From the NCBI GenBank assembly GCA_944321955.1, contig CALUNG010000001.1, positions 62,001-126,000 of the forward strand: a stretch of 64,000 nt of DNA, written 5' to 3'. The notes beneath the pieces were generated by a model, which did no database searches, was not told where the DNA came from, and saw only the letters and a list, made by a program, of their open reading frames with translations. Both the position numbers and the translations under genes were made by a program. Position 1 is the first letter of the stretch, and every line of letters starts with the position of its first letter. Positions 25,001 to 34,837 of the stretch are shown one piece after another. This stretch comes from an uncultured Alistipes sp. (GTDB lineage Bacteria > Bacteroidota > Bacteroidia > Bacteroidales > Rikenellaceae).

Positions 25001-27034
25001 ATGGCAAGTGACAAGCATTTCGATCTGGCCGTCGTCGAACATGACGAGTGGCTGCAGCCGGTGGCCGAGCAGATGAACCGTCGCCACGGCGATTATCTGA
25101 GAGTGATGGGTGAGATTGAGCGCTCGTCGGGAACGATCGTCGATTTTGCCAACGGCTATCGTTATTTCGGCTGGCAGCGCGATGACGACCTTGCTGGCTG
25201 GTGGTTCCGCGAGTGGCTGCCCGAAGCGCAGGACGTCTACATCTTCGGCGACTTCAACGGCTGGCAACGCACGCAGCTGCGTCTGGACAAGGCGCGCGAC
25301 GGCGTGTGGAGTGCCTTCTTCCCTGATGCAATGTACGAAGACCGGCTGACGCACGGCTCGCTCTACAAGATCCATGTGCACGGCGCCAACGGCTGGCACG
25401 ACCGCATACCGGCATACGCCACGCGCGTGGTGCAGGATGACCAGACCAAAAACTTCACGGCACAGTTCTGGGCGCCGCAGCCTTTCGAGTGGCACGACGA
25501 AGGGTTCGACCCGTCGTCTGTCGGTTCGCTGCTGATATACGAGGCGCATGTGGGTATGGCGCAGGAGCGCGAAGGGGTAGGTACCTATGTCGAGTTTGCG
25601 GACAAGATACTGCCAGTGATCAAGGCCGACGGTTACAATGCGGTGCAGCTCATGGCCATTGCCGAACATCCATATTACGGGTCGTTCGGCTATCACGTGT
25701 CGAGTTTCTTTGCTCCGTCGTCGCGTTTCGGTACGCCCGAGGAGCTGAAATATCTCATCGACAAGGCTCATTCGCTCGGGCTTGTTGTGATCATGGACCT
25801 CGTGCATGCCCATTATGTCAGGAACCTGAACGAGGGAATAAACGAACTCGACGGCTCGGACCATCTCTATTCCAAACCCGGCGAGGCCGGATATCAGAAA
25901 TATTGGGATTCGATGACCTTCGACTACGGCAAGGGAGGCGTACGCCATTTCCTGCTTTCGAACGTGAAGTACTGGCTCGATCTCTTCCATTTCGACGGAT
26001 ACCGTTTCGACGGCGTCACCTCGATGATATATTACCACCACGGCTACGAACCTATGGGCTCGCGCGAATCGTTCTTCGGTCCGGGCGTCAACGGCGATGC
26101 CCTGACATACCTGACGCTTGCCAACCGTCTCGTGCACGATTTCCGTCCGTTGGCCGTAACCATCGCCGAGGATGTCAGCGGCATGCCGGCCATGTGTTCG
26201 CCTGTTGATGATGGCGGCGTCGGGTTCGACTATCGTCTCGGCATGGCCATACCGGATTTCTGGATAAAGGAGTTGAAGGATGTCCCCGACGAGGATTGGA
26301 ATATCTGGGAGATGTGGTCCGTCATGACAAACCGCCTGCCGTCGGTCAAGACCGTGGCCTATGCCGAATCGCACGATCAGGCGCTTGTTGGCGACAAGAC
26401 AATAGCCTTCAGGCTTATGGACAAGGAGATGTACTTCTCGATGAACCGCGATTCGCAGAATCTGATCATCGACCGCGGAATAGCCCTGCACAAGATGATA
26501 AGGCTGATGACCATAACAACCGGAGGCGAAGCCTATCTCAACTTCATGGGCAACGAGTTCGGTCATCCCGAGTGGATCGACTTCCCGCGCGAGGGCAACG
26601 GCTGGAGCTATGCACATGCCCGCCGCATGTGGTCGCTTTCGACCAACAAACTGCTGCGGTACAGCTACCTCGGCGACTTCGACAAGGCCATGATCGCTCT
26701 CGTGCGCCGTTACGGCATATTGAGCGACGGTTATCCCTACAACCTGCAGATGGACGAGCCGAACAAGACGATGGTCTTTTCGCACGGAGACCTGCTGTTA
26801 GTTTTCAACTGGCATCCGTCGGCCTCGATTCCCGACTATGCGCTGCGGGTGCAGGCTCCCGGCAAGTTCGTTCTTGAGCTGTCGACCGACGAGACGCGTT
26901 TCGGCGGTCAGGGGCGCGAGGACCCCAAGGTCGAGCACTTCTCGTATCCATGCGAAGTGGACGGCGAAATACGCCACTTCATACAAATATATAATATATC
27001 GCGTACGGCCATGGTCTTCCGTCGCAAGGAGTAA
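25001..27034 (+). CDS. glgB: 1,4-alpha-glucan branching enzyme (GH13, GlgB type)
   Basis: 677 residues. An N-terminal CBM48-like domain (WWFREWLPEAQDVYIFGDFN) precedes the GH13 barrel. The barrel shows IYEAHVGMAQEREGVGTYVE, VIMDLVHAH, the nucleophile Asp near 337 in GYRFDGVTSM, the acid/base Glu near 390 in TIAEDVSG and the third Asp near 459 in YAESHDQALVG. A C-terminal beta domain ends FIQIYNISRTAMVFRRKE. It makes alpha-1,6 branches in glycogen. The eukaryote-like architecture (motif GNEFGHPEWIDFPREGNGWS) is the type common in Bacteroidota. Monocistronic, with its own -7 element and terminator. Confidence 0.92.
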   Translation: MASDKHFDLAVVEHDEWLQPVAEQMNRRHGDYLRVMGEIERSSGTIVDFANGYRYFGWQRDDDLAGWWFREWLPEAQDVYIFGDFNGWQRTQLRLDKARDGVWSAFFPDAMYEDRLTHGSLYKIHVHGANGWHDRIPAYATRVVQDDQTKNFTAQFWAPQPFEWHDEGFDPSSVGSLLIYEAHVGMAQEREGVGTYVEFADKILPVIKADGYNAVQLMAIAEHPYYGSFGYHVSSFFAPSSRFGTPEELKYLIDKAHSLGLVVIMDLVHAHYVRNLNEGINELDGSDHLYSKPGEAGYQKYWDSMTFDYGKGGVRHFLLSNVKYWLDLFHFDGYRFDGVTSMIYYHHGYEPMGSRESFFGPGVNGDALTYLTLANRLVHDFRPLAVTIAEDVSGMPAMCSPVDDGGVGFDYRLGMAIPDFWIKELKDVPDEDWNIWEMWSVMTNRLPSVKTVAYAESHDQALVGDKTIAFRLMDKEMYFSMNRDSQNLIIDRGIALHKMIRLMTITTGGEAYLNFMGNEFGHPEWIDFPREGNGWSYAHARRMWSLSTNKLLRYSYLGDFDKAMIALVRRYGILSDGYPYNLQMDEPNKTMVFSHGDLLLVFNWHPSASIPDYALRVQAPGKFVLELSTDETRFGGQGREDPKVEHFSYPCEVDGEIRHFIQIYNISRTAMVFRRKE

Positions 27035-27057
27035 CATGTGTCTGAGCAATTGCGTGT

Positions 27058-27092
27058 CCGGTGAAGCAACAGTCTTCACCGGGCATCTTTTT
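27058..27092 (+). terminator. Intrinsic terminator of glgB
   Basis: A 9-bp perfect stem CCGGTGAAG/CTTCACCGG with a 7-base loop, followed by CATCTTTTT. The remaining gap to 27221 shows no gene. Confidence 0.85.
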
Positions 27093-27221
27093 ATGCTTAC
27101 GCAACCGGAAAAGCAATGTTCTAAAGGTCGAATATGCATGTATTTACGGGTCGTTTCACCGGGCAATTTGACCGATTGGGCGGTTTGCCTCTTCAAAAAC
27201 TCGCAAAAACCGAAAACTTTT

Positions 27222-27252
27222 TTTGTGTTTAGAGTTTTTGTGCATATATTTG
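27222..27252 (+). promoter_or_regulatory. Promoter of the TetR-RND efflux operon
   Basis: TTTG (27222-27225), a 19-base spacer, TATATTTG (27245-27252), 21 bases before the ATG at 27274. A full consensus match. Confidence 0.75.
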
Positions 27253-27273
27253 CACTCGGATTTAAGGCAGGTT

Positions 27274-27915
27274 ATGACTCAGCGAGACTATATTATCGAG
27301 CGTACGACGCAAATGTTTGTTAACCAGGGCATAAAGTCCGTGAGAATGGACGATGTCGCTCAGACGCTTGGCGTTTCCAAGCGAACGTTGTACGAAATGT
27401 TCGGCGACAAGGAGGAACTCATTTACCTCTGCATGTCGAAATATCTTCGGGATCAGCACAAATCAGTCCTTGATATTTCGAAGTATACGCAAAACAAGTT
27501 GGAGGCAGTATTGGTCGGATTTATTGAAATGACACAATATTCCGAGAACAATAATCGTCTGATGAGTAATCTGATGCGGTTTTATCCTTCGGTATTCGAA
27601 CGTCTGCACTCGGATGTCAACGGTGACGGTACCCGACGATTGAGGCAGTCTATACAGGAGTGTGTGGATGAAGGTCTTCTCGACGGCAACTTCAATATCG
27701 ATCTGGCCATTACGCTGTTGTATTACACGGCCATGGGAGTTGTCGTTCGTCGTGATGTAGCCTTTCCGGCCGGAGTTTCGGTGCGTGATGCCTTCATGCA
27801 TGTTGTGATCTGCTTCTTTCGCGGTATAGCGACGGAGAAGGGGTTGCACGTGATAGATGAGTTTTTCCGCAGCAATAAGTTCCGTGAACTTGAAATTCAG
27901 ATAAGTAAAAAATAA
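27274..27915 (+). CDS. TetR/AcrR-family transcriptional regulator
   Basis: 213 residues from the ATG at 27274 (MTQRDYIIERTTQMFVNQGI). The helix-turn-helix spans about residues 25-50 (SVRMDDVAQTLGVSKRTLYE, then MFGDKEELIYLC). The C-terminal ligand domain is all-helical. It is the first gene of the efflux operon, 27 bases before tolC, so it probably represses the pump from the consensus promoter just upstream and responds to a pump substrate. The start was chosen because the longer reading overlaps the promoter. Confidence 0.9.
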   Translation: MTQRDYIIERTTQMFVNQGIKSVRMDDVAQTLGVSKRTLYEMFGDKEELIYLCMSKYLRDQHKSVLDISKYTQNKLEAVLVGFIEMTQYSENNNRLMSNLMRFYPSVFERLHSDVNGDGTRRLRQSIQECVDEGLLDGNFNIDLAITLLYYTAMGVVVRRDVAFPAGVSVRDAFMHVVICFFRGIATEKGLHVIDEFFRSNKFRELEIQISKK

Positions 27916-27942
27916 AACAGAGTTAGAGATTTTTTTCTGAGT

Positions 27943-29259
27943 ATGAAACGACTATTTTTAACGATCGGCATGTTCCTGCTGGGCCTTTCCACGGTCGGAG
28001 CGCAGACGGTAGAGCTGACGCTCGAGCAGGCTTTGGAGATCGCCCTGAGCGAAAACCCGACAATCAAGATCGCCGACCAGGAGATTGAAATCAAGCGTTA
28101 TGCCAAGCAGGGCACCTACGCAAGTCTCTATCCACAGCTCGATGCATCGGCACAGTACCAGCGAGTGCTGGCCAAGCAGACCATGAGCATGGACTTCGGA
28201 GGTGAACCGCAGACTATCAAGGTCGGTTCCGACAACTCGTTCAACGGCGGACTTACGGCTTCGATGCCGATAGTCAATGCCCAGCTGTGGGCCAACCTGA
28301 AGGTGTCGGCACTCGATGTCGAGCTGGCCGTAGAGCAGGCACGCTCCTCGCGCGAGGATATGGTCGAGCAGGTTACACAGGCCTATTATTCGGCTCTGCT
28401 TGCCAAGGAGTCGCTGATCGTCTACAAGCGTGTCTACGACAATGCCGTAGAGAACAACAAGAACGTCAGAATGAAGTATGACGTTGGTTCGACTTCGGAG
28501 TACGACCTCATCACCTCGAACGTTACGGTGCAGAACGCCATTCCGAACCTTATCGAGGCCGAGAACAGCGTGACGCTTACCCTATGGCAGCTCAAGGCGC
28601 TGTTGGGTGTCGACCTGCAGATGGATATCGCCGTAGTCGGTTCGCTCATGGATTACGAATCGGTGATGAAGGAGGCCTACGACATGTCGCAGCTCGACCT
28701 CGCAGACAACTCGACGATGAAACAGTTGGACATTCAGGAACAGATGCTGCAGAAGGCTCTGAAAATAACCAAACTCGCAAACGTACCGACGCTCTCGATA
28801 AACGCCGCATATCTTTACACGGCTCTCGGCGATGACGGACGTTTCTTCAAGAGCAGCGCATGGAATCCCTATTCGTATGCGGGATTGCAGCTGAGCATTC
28901 CGATATTCGCCGGCAACGCCAAGCGTGCGGCTACGCGTCAGGCCCGTCTCGACCTGTCCAACCTGCAGCTGCAGCGCGAGGACACCGAACGTCAGCTGCG
29001 TGTATCGATCATACAGTATCTCAACAACATGCAGACCGGCGTAAAGCAGTACAACTCGGCATCGGCAACGGTGGCGCAGGCACAGCGCGGTTACGATATC
29101 GCCGTGAAACGCTATGAGATAGGCGACGGTACGCTGGTGGAGATAGACAACTCGCAGCTTGCGCTGACACAGGCCGAGCTGAGCCGCAACCAGTCGATAT
29201 ACAACTTCCTTGTGGCGAAGATCTCGCTTGACAAGATTCTCGGAAACGTCGAATTCTAA
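27943..29259 (+). CDS. TolC-family outer-membrane efflux protein
   Basis: 438 residues with a signal peptide (MKRLFLTIGMFLLGLSTVGA, cut before QTVELTLEQ). Two TolC/OEP repeats follow: LEQALEIALSENPTIKIAD near the start and a second set from about 240, with long coiled helices (LQLQREDTERQLRVSIIQYL). It forms the trimeric outer-membrane duct of the tripartite pump. The substrate is unknown. Genes are spaced 27 bases on both sides, so it is co-transcribed with tetR and the adaptor. Confidence 0.93.
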   Translation: MKRLFLTIGMFLLGLSTVGAQTVELTLEQALEIALSENPTIKIADQEIEIKRYAKQGTYASLYPQLDASAQYQRVLAKQTMSMDFGGEPQTIKVGSDNSFNGGLTASMPIVNAQLWANLKVSALDVELAVEQARSSREDMVEQVTQAYYSALLAKESLIVYKRVYDNAVENNKNVRMKYDVGSTSEYDLITSNVTVQNAIPNLIEAENSVTLTLWQLKALLGVDLQMDIAVVGSLMDYESVMKEAYDMSQLDLADNSTMKQLDIQEQMLQKALKITKLANVPTLSINAAYLYTALGDDGRFFKSSAWNPYSYAGLQLSIPIFAGNAKRAATRQARLDLSNLQLQREDTERQLRVSIIQYLNNMQTGVKQYNSASATVAQAQRGYDIAVKRYEIGDGTLVEIDNSQLALTQAELSRNQSIYNFLVAKISLDKILGNVEF

Positions 29260-29286
29260 AAAAACAAAAAATATTTATACGCAATT

Positions 29287-30306
29287 ATGGAAAGAGTTTT
29301 GAAATCACTGCTTATCGTGTGTGTAGCAGCAGGTGTGACAGCTTGCTCCGGAGAGAAAAAGAAGGCCGCCGAGGAGGTCGAGTCCCTTCCGCAGGTTACG
29401 GTTCAGACGGTATCACGCCGTCCGGTCGTACAGCAGACTGTATTTACCGGTACGGTCGAGGCCTATGTCGTAAACAACATCGCTCCGCAGCAGACCCGTC
29501 GTATTCAGGAGATACTTGTCGACGTCGGCGATCGCGTCAAGGCCGGTCAGGTACTCGTGAAACTCGATACCTCGGATCTCGTGCAGGCCGAAGCTCAGCT
29601 TGAGAATGCCAAACTCGAATACGATCGCGCCGAGGAGCTCTACAATTTCGGCGGTACCTCGAAGTCGGACCGCGATGCCCGCAAGCTGACATACGACGTT
29701 GCCAAGTCGACATACGACAACCTCGTGGAGAATACGACCCTCGTATCTCCGGTCGACGGCTTCGTCTCGGCACGCAATTACGATAACGGCGACATGTCGG
29801 GCGCCAATCCGGTACTGGTCGTGGAGCAGGTCCGTCCCGTAAAGATCATGATCAACGTTTCGGAGAGCCTCTTTTCGAAGGTTAAGCTCGGTATGAAGGT
29901 CTACATCACGCTCGATTCTTACGGCGAGGAGATCTTCGAGGGCAAGGTTACCCGCATAGCGCCCACGATCGACAACTCGACACGTACGTTCCAGGTAGAG
30001 ATATCGATCGAGAACCGCGACGAGCGCGTACGTCCGGGCATGTTCGCACGCGTGACGATGCCTTACGGCGTAGCCGACAATGTGGTTATTCCCGACCGTT
30101 CGGTCAACAAGCTGATGGGCTCGGGCGACCGTTACGTCTATATCTACAATCCGGCCGACAGTACGGTCCGTTACAGCAAGGTGGAACTCGGTCGCCGCAT
30201 GGATACCGAATATGAGGTACTGTCGGGCGTTGAGGACAAGGATCAGGTCGTTGTACTCGGCCAGACCGCCCTTACGAATGGAGCAAAGGTGGAACTTAAC
30301 AAATAG
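29287..30306 (+). CDS. RND efflux periplasmic adaptor (membrane fusion) protein
   Basis: 339 residues. The signal is of lipoprotein type (MERVLKSLLIVCVAAGVTAC; Cys20). A barrel-sandwich lipoyl half follows (FTGTVEAYVVNNIAPQQTRRI, VDVGDRVKAGQVLVKLDTSD), then a short coiled hairpin, the second lipoyl half (TLVSPVDGFVSARNYDNGD), a beta-barrel and a membrane-proximal domain (NRDERVRPGMFARVTM). It links the RND permease to the TolC-type duct. Located five bases before the permease gene. Confidence 0.93.
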   Translation: MERVLKSLLIVCVAAGVTACSGEKKKAAEEVESLPQVTVQTVSRRPVVQQTVFTGTVEAYVVNNIAPQQTRRIQEILVDVGDRVKAGQVLVKLDTSDLVQAEAQLENAKLEYDRAEELYNFGGTSKSDRDARKLTYDVAKSTYDNLVENTTLVSPVDGFVSARNYDNGDMSGANPVLVVEQVRPVKIMINVSESLFSKVKLGMKVYITLDSYGEEIFEGKVTRIAPTIDNSTRTFQVEISIENRDERVRPGMFARVTMPYGVADNVVIPDRSVNKLMGSGDRYVYIYNPADSTVRYSKVELGRRMDTEYEVLSGVEDKDQVVVLGQTALTNGAKVELNK

Positions 30307-30311
30307 AAGCA

Positions 30312-33300
30312 ATGAATATTTACAAGAGTGCGGTCAATAGCCCGATAACGACGATTCTGGTATTCGTTGCTATCGCAGTATTCGGCGTGTTCTCTCTGGT
30401 CAAGCTGCCTATCGACCTGATGCCGTATATCGAGACCACGCGAATCATGGTCATTACGGCATATCCGGGTGCCAGTGCCGTGGATATCGAGGAGAATGTC
30501 ACCAAACCGTTGGAGAACAGCCTGAACAGTGTCGATGACCTGAAGCACATAACCTCCAACTCGAAAGAGAACATATCGGTCGTAACGCTCGAGTTCGAGT
30601 ACGGTACCGATATCGAGGTTGCCACGGCAAACATACGAGACAAGCTCGACGTAGCCATCAACAGTCTGCCGGATGATGTCGATACTCCTATCATTTTCAA
30701 GTTCAGTACCGACGATATCCCCATCATGCTGATGTCGATCAAGGCCAACGAGAGCTGGAGCGGTCTCTACAAGATCATCGACGACCGTGTTTCGACGCCT
30801 CTGGCCCGTGTGAAGGGTGTAGGTACCGTGTCGGTTCAGGGTATTCCCGAGCGACAGATACAGATCTACTGCGACCCCTACAAGATGGAGGCTTACGGTG
30901 TCTCGATCGAGGGTATCGCCCAAGTCATAGCCAACGAGAACCGTTCGATCCCGGCCGGTTCGATGGATGTCGGCTCGAACACATATACGCTGCGTGTCGA
31001 TCAGGAGTTCGACAATGCCGACGAGATGCTGGACATAGTTATCGGTACGCACAACGGCGCAAACATCTATCTGCGCGATGTGGCTACCGTGACCGATACC
31101 CAGGAGGAGCGTACGCAGGAGTCGTTCAACAACGGCCAGCGCAGCGGTCTTATGGTCGTTCAGAAGCAGACCGGCGCAAACTCGGTGCTTATCTCGCGCA
31201 AGGTCAAGGAGAAACTCGAGGAGATTCGCCCGACATTGCCTTCGGACGTTACGATCGAGCCTTTCATCGATACATCCGACAACATTCTCGATACGGCATC
31301 GTCGTTGCTCGATACGATCCTCACGACATTCGTCGTGGTGATGTTCGTGGTGATGATGCTGCTGGGACGTTGGCGAGCGATGATTATCATCATATTGACA
31401 ATCCCGATCTCGATGCTCTCGGCGCTGATATACCTGCTCATGACGGGCAATACGCTCAACATCATTACGATGAGCTCGTTGTCGATCTCTATCGGTATGG
31501 TGGTCGATAACGCCATAGTGGTGTTGGAGAACATTACGAGCCATGTCGACCGCGGTTCGCGCGTAAAGCAGGCCTCGATCTTTGCAACCAAGGAGATGGG
31601 CGTCTCGATCATCGCGTCGACACTTACGACCGTGGCCGTGTTCCTGCCTCTGACCATGATCGACGGTATGGCCGGTGTGCTCTTCAAGCCTATGGGTTGG
31701 ATGGTGACCATCACGCTGACCGTCTCGATGGCTGCGGCATTGACCTTTACGCCGGTGCTCTGTTCTCTCATCATGAAGCAGCACCCCAAGAAGTCGTCGC
31801 TGCAGAAATATGTCGATGCCGGCATGGACTGGCTGGGTGACAAATACAAGACTGCGCTCAACTGGTCGATACATCACCGCAAGACTTTCCTTACCGGAGC
31901 ATTGCTTCTGTTCGTGGGTGTCATGGTGGGTATCGGACCGCGTATCAAGTCCGAATTCTTCCCCACGCAGGATAACGCCCGTATATCGATAACCGTGAAG
32001 TTGCCTGTGGGAACGCGTCAGGAGATCACCCGCGATCTGGCCCTGCGTATCGACAAGCAGTTCCGCGAAAAGTATCCCGAAATCGAGACTGTCGGTCTGA
32101 CCGAAGGTGTGGCCGACTCGGACAATACGTTTGCCGCAATTCAGGACAACGGTACGCACTACATATCGCTCAACGTATCGCTCGTGAAGAAGACCGAACG
32201 TAAGCGTTCGCTGACCGAGATCTGCGACCTTATGCGTGAGGATTTGGCTCAATATCCCGAAATACGAACCTTCGAGGTTATCGAATCGGGATCGAAGGGC
32301 GGTGCAACCGGACAGTCGTCGGTCGATGTCGAACTGTACGGATACGACCTGGCCGAGACCGACCGCATTGCCAACCAGATCAAGGAGATCATGCTCGGGG
32401 TCGAGGGTTGTACCGAGGTTGTTATTTCGCGTGACGAGTATACACCCGAATATCAGGTTGTATTCGACCGCGAGAAACTGGCGATGAACGGATTGAATGT
32501 TGCAACCGCTGCTACGTACCTGCGTAACCGTGTCAACGGTAATGTCGCTTCGTACTACCGCGAGGACGGTGAGGAGTACGACATACTCGTCCGCTACCAG
32601 AAGAAGTTTCGCGAGTCGCTCGAGGAGATCGAGAACATCACGCTCTACAATACGGCTACGGGCGAACCCGTCAAGGTCCGCGACGTGGGTACCGTAATCG
32701 AGACCGAAACGCCTCCTACGATCGAACGTAAGGACCGTTCGCGTTACGTGACCATCTCGGGATCCGTGGGACACGGATACGCCATGTCGCAGATCATCGA
32801 GGGTACGGTTGCCGGTATCAACAAGCTCGACCTGCCGGCAGGTATTACCTGGGGTCTCGGCGGTACCTACGAGGACCAGCAGGATACCTTCAGCGACCTA
32901 TTCCTGCTCATGGCTCTGATGATCATCCTCGTGTTCGTGATCATGGCTTCGCAGTTCGAGTCGTTGTCCTATCCGTTCGTGATCATGTTCTCACTGCCGT
33001 TCGCGCTGGTCGGCTCGCTGATCGGACTATGGCTGACGGATACGCCTCTGGGTGTGATGGGACTGTTGGGTGTGCTGATGCTTATCGGTATCGTGGTTAA
33101 CAACGGTATCGTGCTTGTGGACTACACGCGTCTTTGCGTCGGTCGAGGCATGCCTATCTATGATGCCGTGGTTTACGGCGGTCGTTCGCGTCTGCGTCCT
33201 ATTCTGATGACCACGCTGACCACCGTATTCGGTATGGTGCCTATGGCCGTCGGCAACGGCGTGGGTGCCGAGATGTGGAACTCGCTCGGTATGACCGTGG

Positions 33301-33419
33301 CATGGGGTCTGTCGTTCTCGACGCTTATCACGCTGTTCCTGATTCCGGTGCTCTTCACATGGCTCGCTTTGCGCCATGAGCGCCGCCAAGCTAAAAAACT
33401 TGCACAAACTAACGAATAA
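30312..33419 (+). CDS. RND-family efflux permease (HAE1-type)
   Basis: 1035 residues with the RND plan of 12 membrane helices and two large periplasmic loops. The first helix is ITTILVFVAIAVFGVFSL; helix 4 contains the proton-relay stretch SIGMVVDNAIVVLENI (Asp-Asn variant of GxxxDD); the helix 11 region is GIVVNNGIVLVDYTRL. The porter-domain strings YPGASAVDIEENVTKPLEN and AVFLPLTMIDGMAG are typical. Drugs, bile salts or other amphiphiles are likely substrates, but the sequence does not say which. The last codons run to four bases before the PG0541-type gene. Confidence 0.95.
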   Translation: MNIYKSAVNSPITTILVFVAIAVFGVFSLVKLPIDLMPYIETTRIMVITAYPGASAVDIEENVTKPLENSLNSVDDLKHITSNSKENISVVTLEFEYGTDIEVATANIRDKLDVAINSLPDDVDTPIIFKFSTDDIPIMLMSIKANESWSGLYKIIDDRVSTPLARVKGVGTVSVQGIPERQIQIYCDPYKMEAYGVSIEGIAQVIANENRSIPAGSMDVGSNTYTLRVDQEFDNADEMLDIVIGTHNGANIYLRDVATVTDTQEERTQESFNNGQRSGLMVVQKQTGANSVLISRKVKEKLEEIRPTLPSDVTIEPFIDTSDNILDTASSLLDTILTTFVVVMFVVMMLLGRWRAMIIIILTIPISMLSALIYLLMTGNTLNIITMSSLSISIGMVVDNAIVVLENITSHVDRGSRVKQASIFATKEMGVSIIASTLTTVAVFLPLTMIDGMAGVLFKPMGWMVTITLTVSMAAALTFTPVLCSLIMKQHPKKSSLQKYVDAGMDWLGDKYKTALNWSIHHRKTFLTGALLLFVGVMVGIGPRIKSEFFPTQDNARISITVKLPVGTRQEITRDLALRIDKQFREKYPEIETVGLTEGVADSDNTFAAIQDNGTHYISLNVSLVKKTERKRSLTEICDLMREDLAQYPEIRTFEVIESGSKGGATGQSSVDVELYGYDLAETDRIANQIKEIMLGVEGCTEVVISRDEYTPEYQVVFDREKLAMNGLNVATAATYLRNRVNGNVASYYREDGEEYDILVRYQKKFRESLEEIENITLYNTATGEPVKVRDVGTVIETETPPTIERKDRSRYVTISGSVGHGYAMSQIIEGTVAGINKLDLPAGITWGLGGTYEDQQDTFSDLFLLMALMIILVFVIMASQFESLSYPFVIMFSLPFALVGSLIGLWLTDTPLGVMGLLGVLMLIGIVVNNGIVLVDYTRLCVGRGMPIYDAVVYGGRSRLRPILMTTLTTVFGMVPMAVGNGVGAEMWNSLGMTVAWGLSFSTLITLFLIPVLFTWLALRHERRQAKKLAQTNE

Positions 33420-33423
33420 GAGT

Positions 33424-33717
33424 ATGAAAGCTATATTTCTGGCCTGCAATCAGGCTCTGTATGACGAGGTGCTGCAGGAGATGACCAAACTCGGCCTGCG
33501 TGGATATACTTCATGGGACGAGGTCGTGGGCTGCGGCATGAAGGACGGTGAACCTCACTTGGGCGACTATGTGTGGCCTACGCTCAACTCGGCCATCATA
33601 ACGATGGCCGAGGATGACAAGGCCGACAAGCTCATGGAGGCCGTCCGCAAGATCGACGAGGAGAACCCGCAGCTGGGTCTGCGTGCTTTCTGGTGGCAGA
33701 TTGGCGGAACGTTCTGA
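33424..33717 (+). CDS. PG0541-family transporter-associated small protein
   Basis: 97 residues starting MKAIFLACNQALYDEVLQEM. It resembles the family named after PG0541 that sits behind RND permeases in Bacteroidota: a small ferredoxin-like alpha/beta fold with TSWDEVVGCGMKDGEPHLGD and a Trp-rich end (AFWWQIGGTF). The plan resembles PII/CutA-like regulators. It follows the permease gene by four bases and ends the operon. Role is unproven; regulation or assembly of the pump is inferred from position. Confidence 0.85.
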   Translation: MKAIFLACNQALYDEVLQEMTKLGLRGYTSWDEVVGCGMKDGEPHLGDYVWPTLNSAIITMAEDDKADKLMEAVRKIDEENPQLGLRAFWWQIGGTF

Positions 33718-33820
33718 TCTCAGTCTGCCGTCATGACGGTTTGCGGGCGACTTCTTCGGGGGTCGCCCGCAATGTTTTTATCGATGGGGTGCCGTACAGT
33801 TTTCGCCGGTACTGCAAAAA

Positions 33821-33860
33821 GAGAGACGCATGCTATTCGGCATGCGTCTCTCTTTTTTTT
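33821..33860. terminator. Strong intrinsic terminator after the efflux operon
   Basis: A 13-bp perfect stem GAGAGACGCATGC/GCATGCGTCTCTC with a 6-base loop, then eight T's; A's precede it, so it also serves the convergent exchanger gene. The rest of 33718-33820 holds no gene. Confidence 0.92.
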
Positions 33861-33873
33861 GATTGGTACCGTA

Positions 33874-34827
33874 TCAGAACTCCACGAGCAGGAATGCGAA
33901 GTAGCAGGCAATGATGCAGATGGCGCACGGTACACGTACGGCCCAGCCGCGGAACTTGAGCATCGGTACCGTAAACAGTGTAGCCGCCGTTCCGAAGATC
34001 AGCAGCTTGACGACGTTTGCATCGGCATAGTCATATACCGACTGGCGGAAGCTGATGATGTCGGCGATGCAGAGCACCAGAAAGTTGAACAGGTTGCTGC
34101 CCACAATGTTCCCTACGGCAATGTCGTAGTTCCTGATGCGGAAGAGGGCTATTGTCGAGGCCACCTCTGGCAGCGATGTGGCCACGCCGAGGAATATGGC
34201 TCCGGCCAGTCCGACACCGAGGTTGTATCGTTGCGCGATGTCGTCGGTGATGTACGTCAGTACGATACTCAGTCCGATTATGGCTATGCTGGCGATGATG
34301 AAGCGTACGATTATCTGGTTGAGGCTTAGCCCGACCTCCTCCTGCGCATCTTCATCGGGAGCTTCCGTTTCGCCCGACAGGTGTCTTACGGCAAGAGCAT
34401 AGATCACGATGAATATGAATGTGATGATGTTTACCGAGAGTATGTCGATGTCGAGTACGCCTGTGAAGTCGAGCAGCATTACGCCGTATATGGCTATCAG
34501 ATAGAGTGCTACGATCACGTTTCCGCGTGCAATAGGCACGTTGCGGAAACTGCGTATCGACAACAGCGCCAGTGTCGACAGCATGGCGATATTGAAGAGG
34601 TCGCTGCCGAGGATATTTCCGATGCAGAGGGCGGGCTTGTGCAGGAAGACCGTTGCCGAAAGGCTCGTGAAGAGTTCGGGCAACGATGTTACGGCCGAGA
34701 GCAGTACGCCGCCCAGAAAGGCTCCGGAGAGCTTCGTTGTCTTGTCTATCAGGTCGATGTAGTGCGAGGCCTTGATCGATGCGAATACGACAAGCGAGGC
34801 CACGACGATATATTCGAGCAGAAGCAT
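33874..34827 (-). CDS. Calcium/sodium antiporter (CaCA family, YrbG-like)
   Basis: 317 residues, about 10 membrane helices, in two inverted halves. The alpha-1 repeat is SAVTSLPELFTSLSA followed by GNILGSDLFNIAM. The alpha-2 repeat is GVATSLPEVASTIALF followed by GNIVGSNLFNFLVL. The acidic cytoplasmic loop between them (SGETEAPDEDAQEE) is typical. It extrudes Ca2+ in exchange for Na+ or H+; ion specificity is not resolved. Co-transcribed with the MazG-like gene, 10 bases upstream on the minus strand. Confidence 0.92.
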   Translation of the reverse strand: MLLLEYIVVASLVVFASIKASHYIDLIDKTTKLSGAFLGGVLLSAVTSLPELFTSLSATVFLHKPALCIGNILGSDLFNIAMLSTLALLSIRSFRNVPIARGNVIVALYLIAIYGVMLLDFTGVLDIDILSVNIITFIFIVIYALAVRHLSGETEAPDEDAQEEVGLSLNQIIVRFIIASIAIIGLSIVLTYITDDIAQRYNLGVGLAGAIFLGVATSLPEVASTIALFRIRNYDIAVGNIVGSNLFNFLVLCIADIISFRQSVYDYADANVVKLLIFGTAATLFTVPMLKFRGWAVRVPCAICIIACYFAFLLVEF

Positions 34828-34837
34828 TGCCTACGGA

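Noticed and set aside
30243-32774. An 843-codon minus-strand reading frame
   Set aside because: Antisense to the RND permease, with low-complexity His/Arg/Asp content and no domain.
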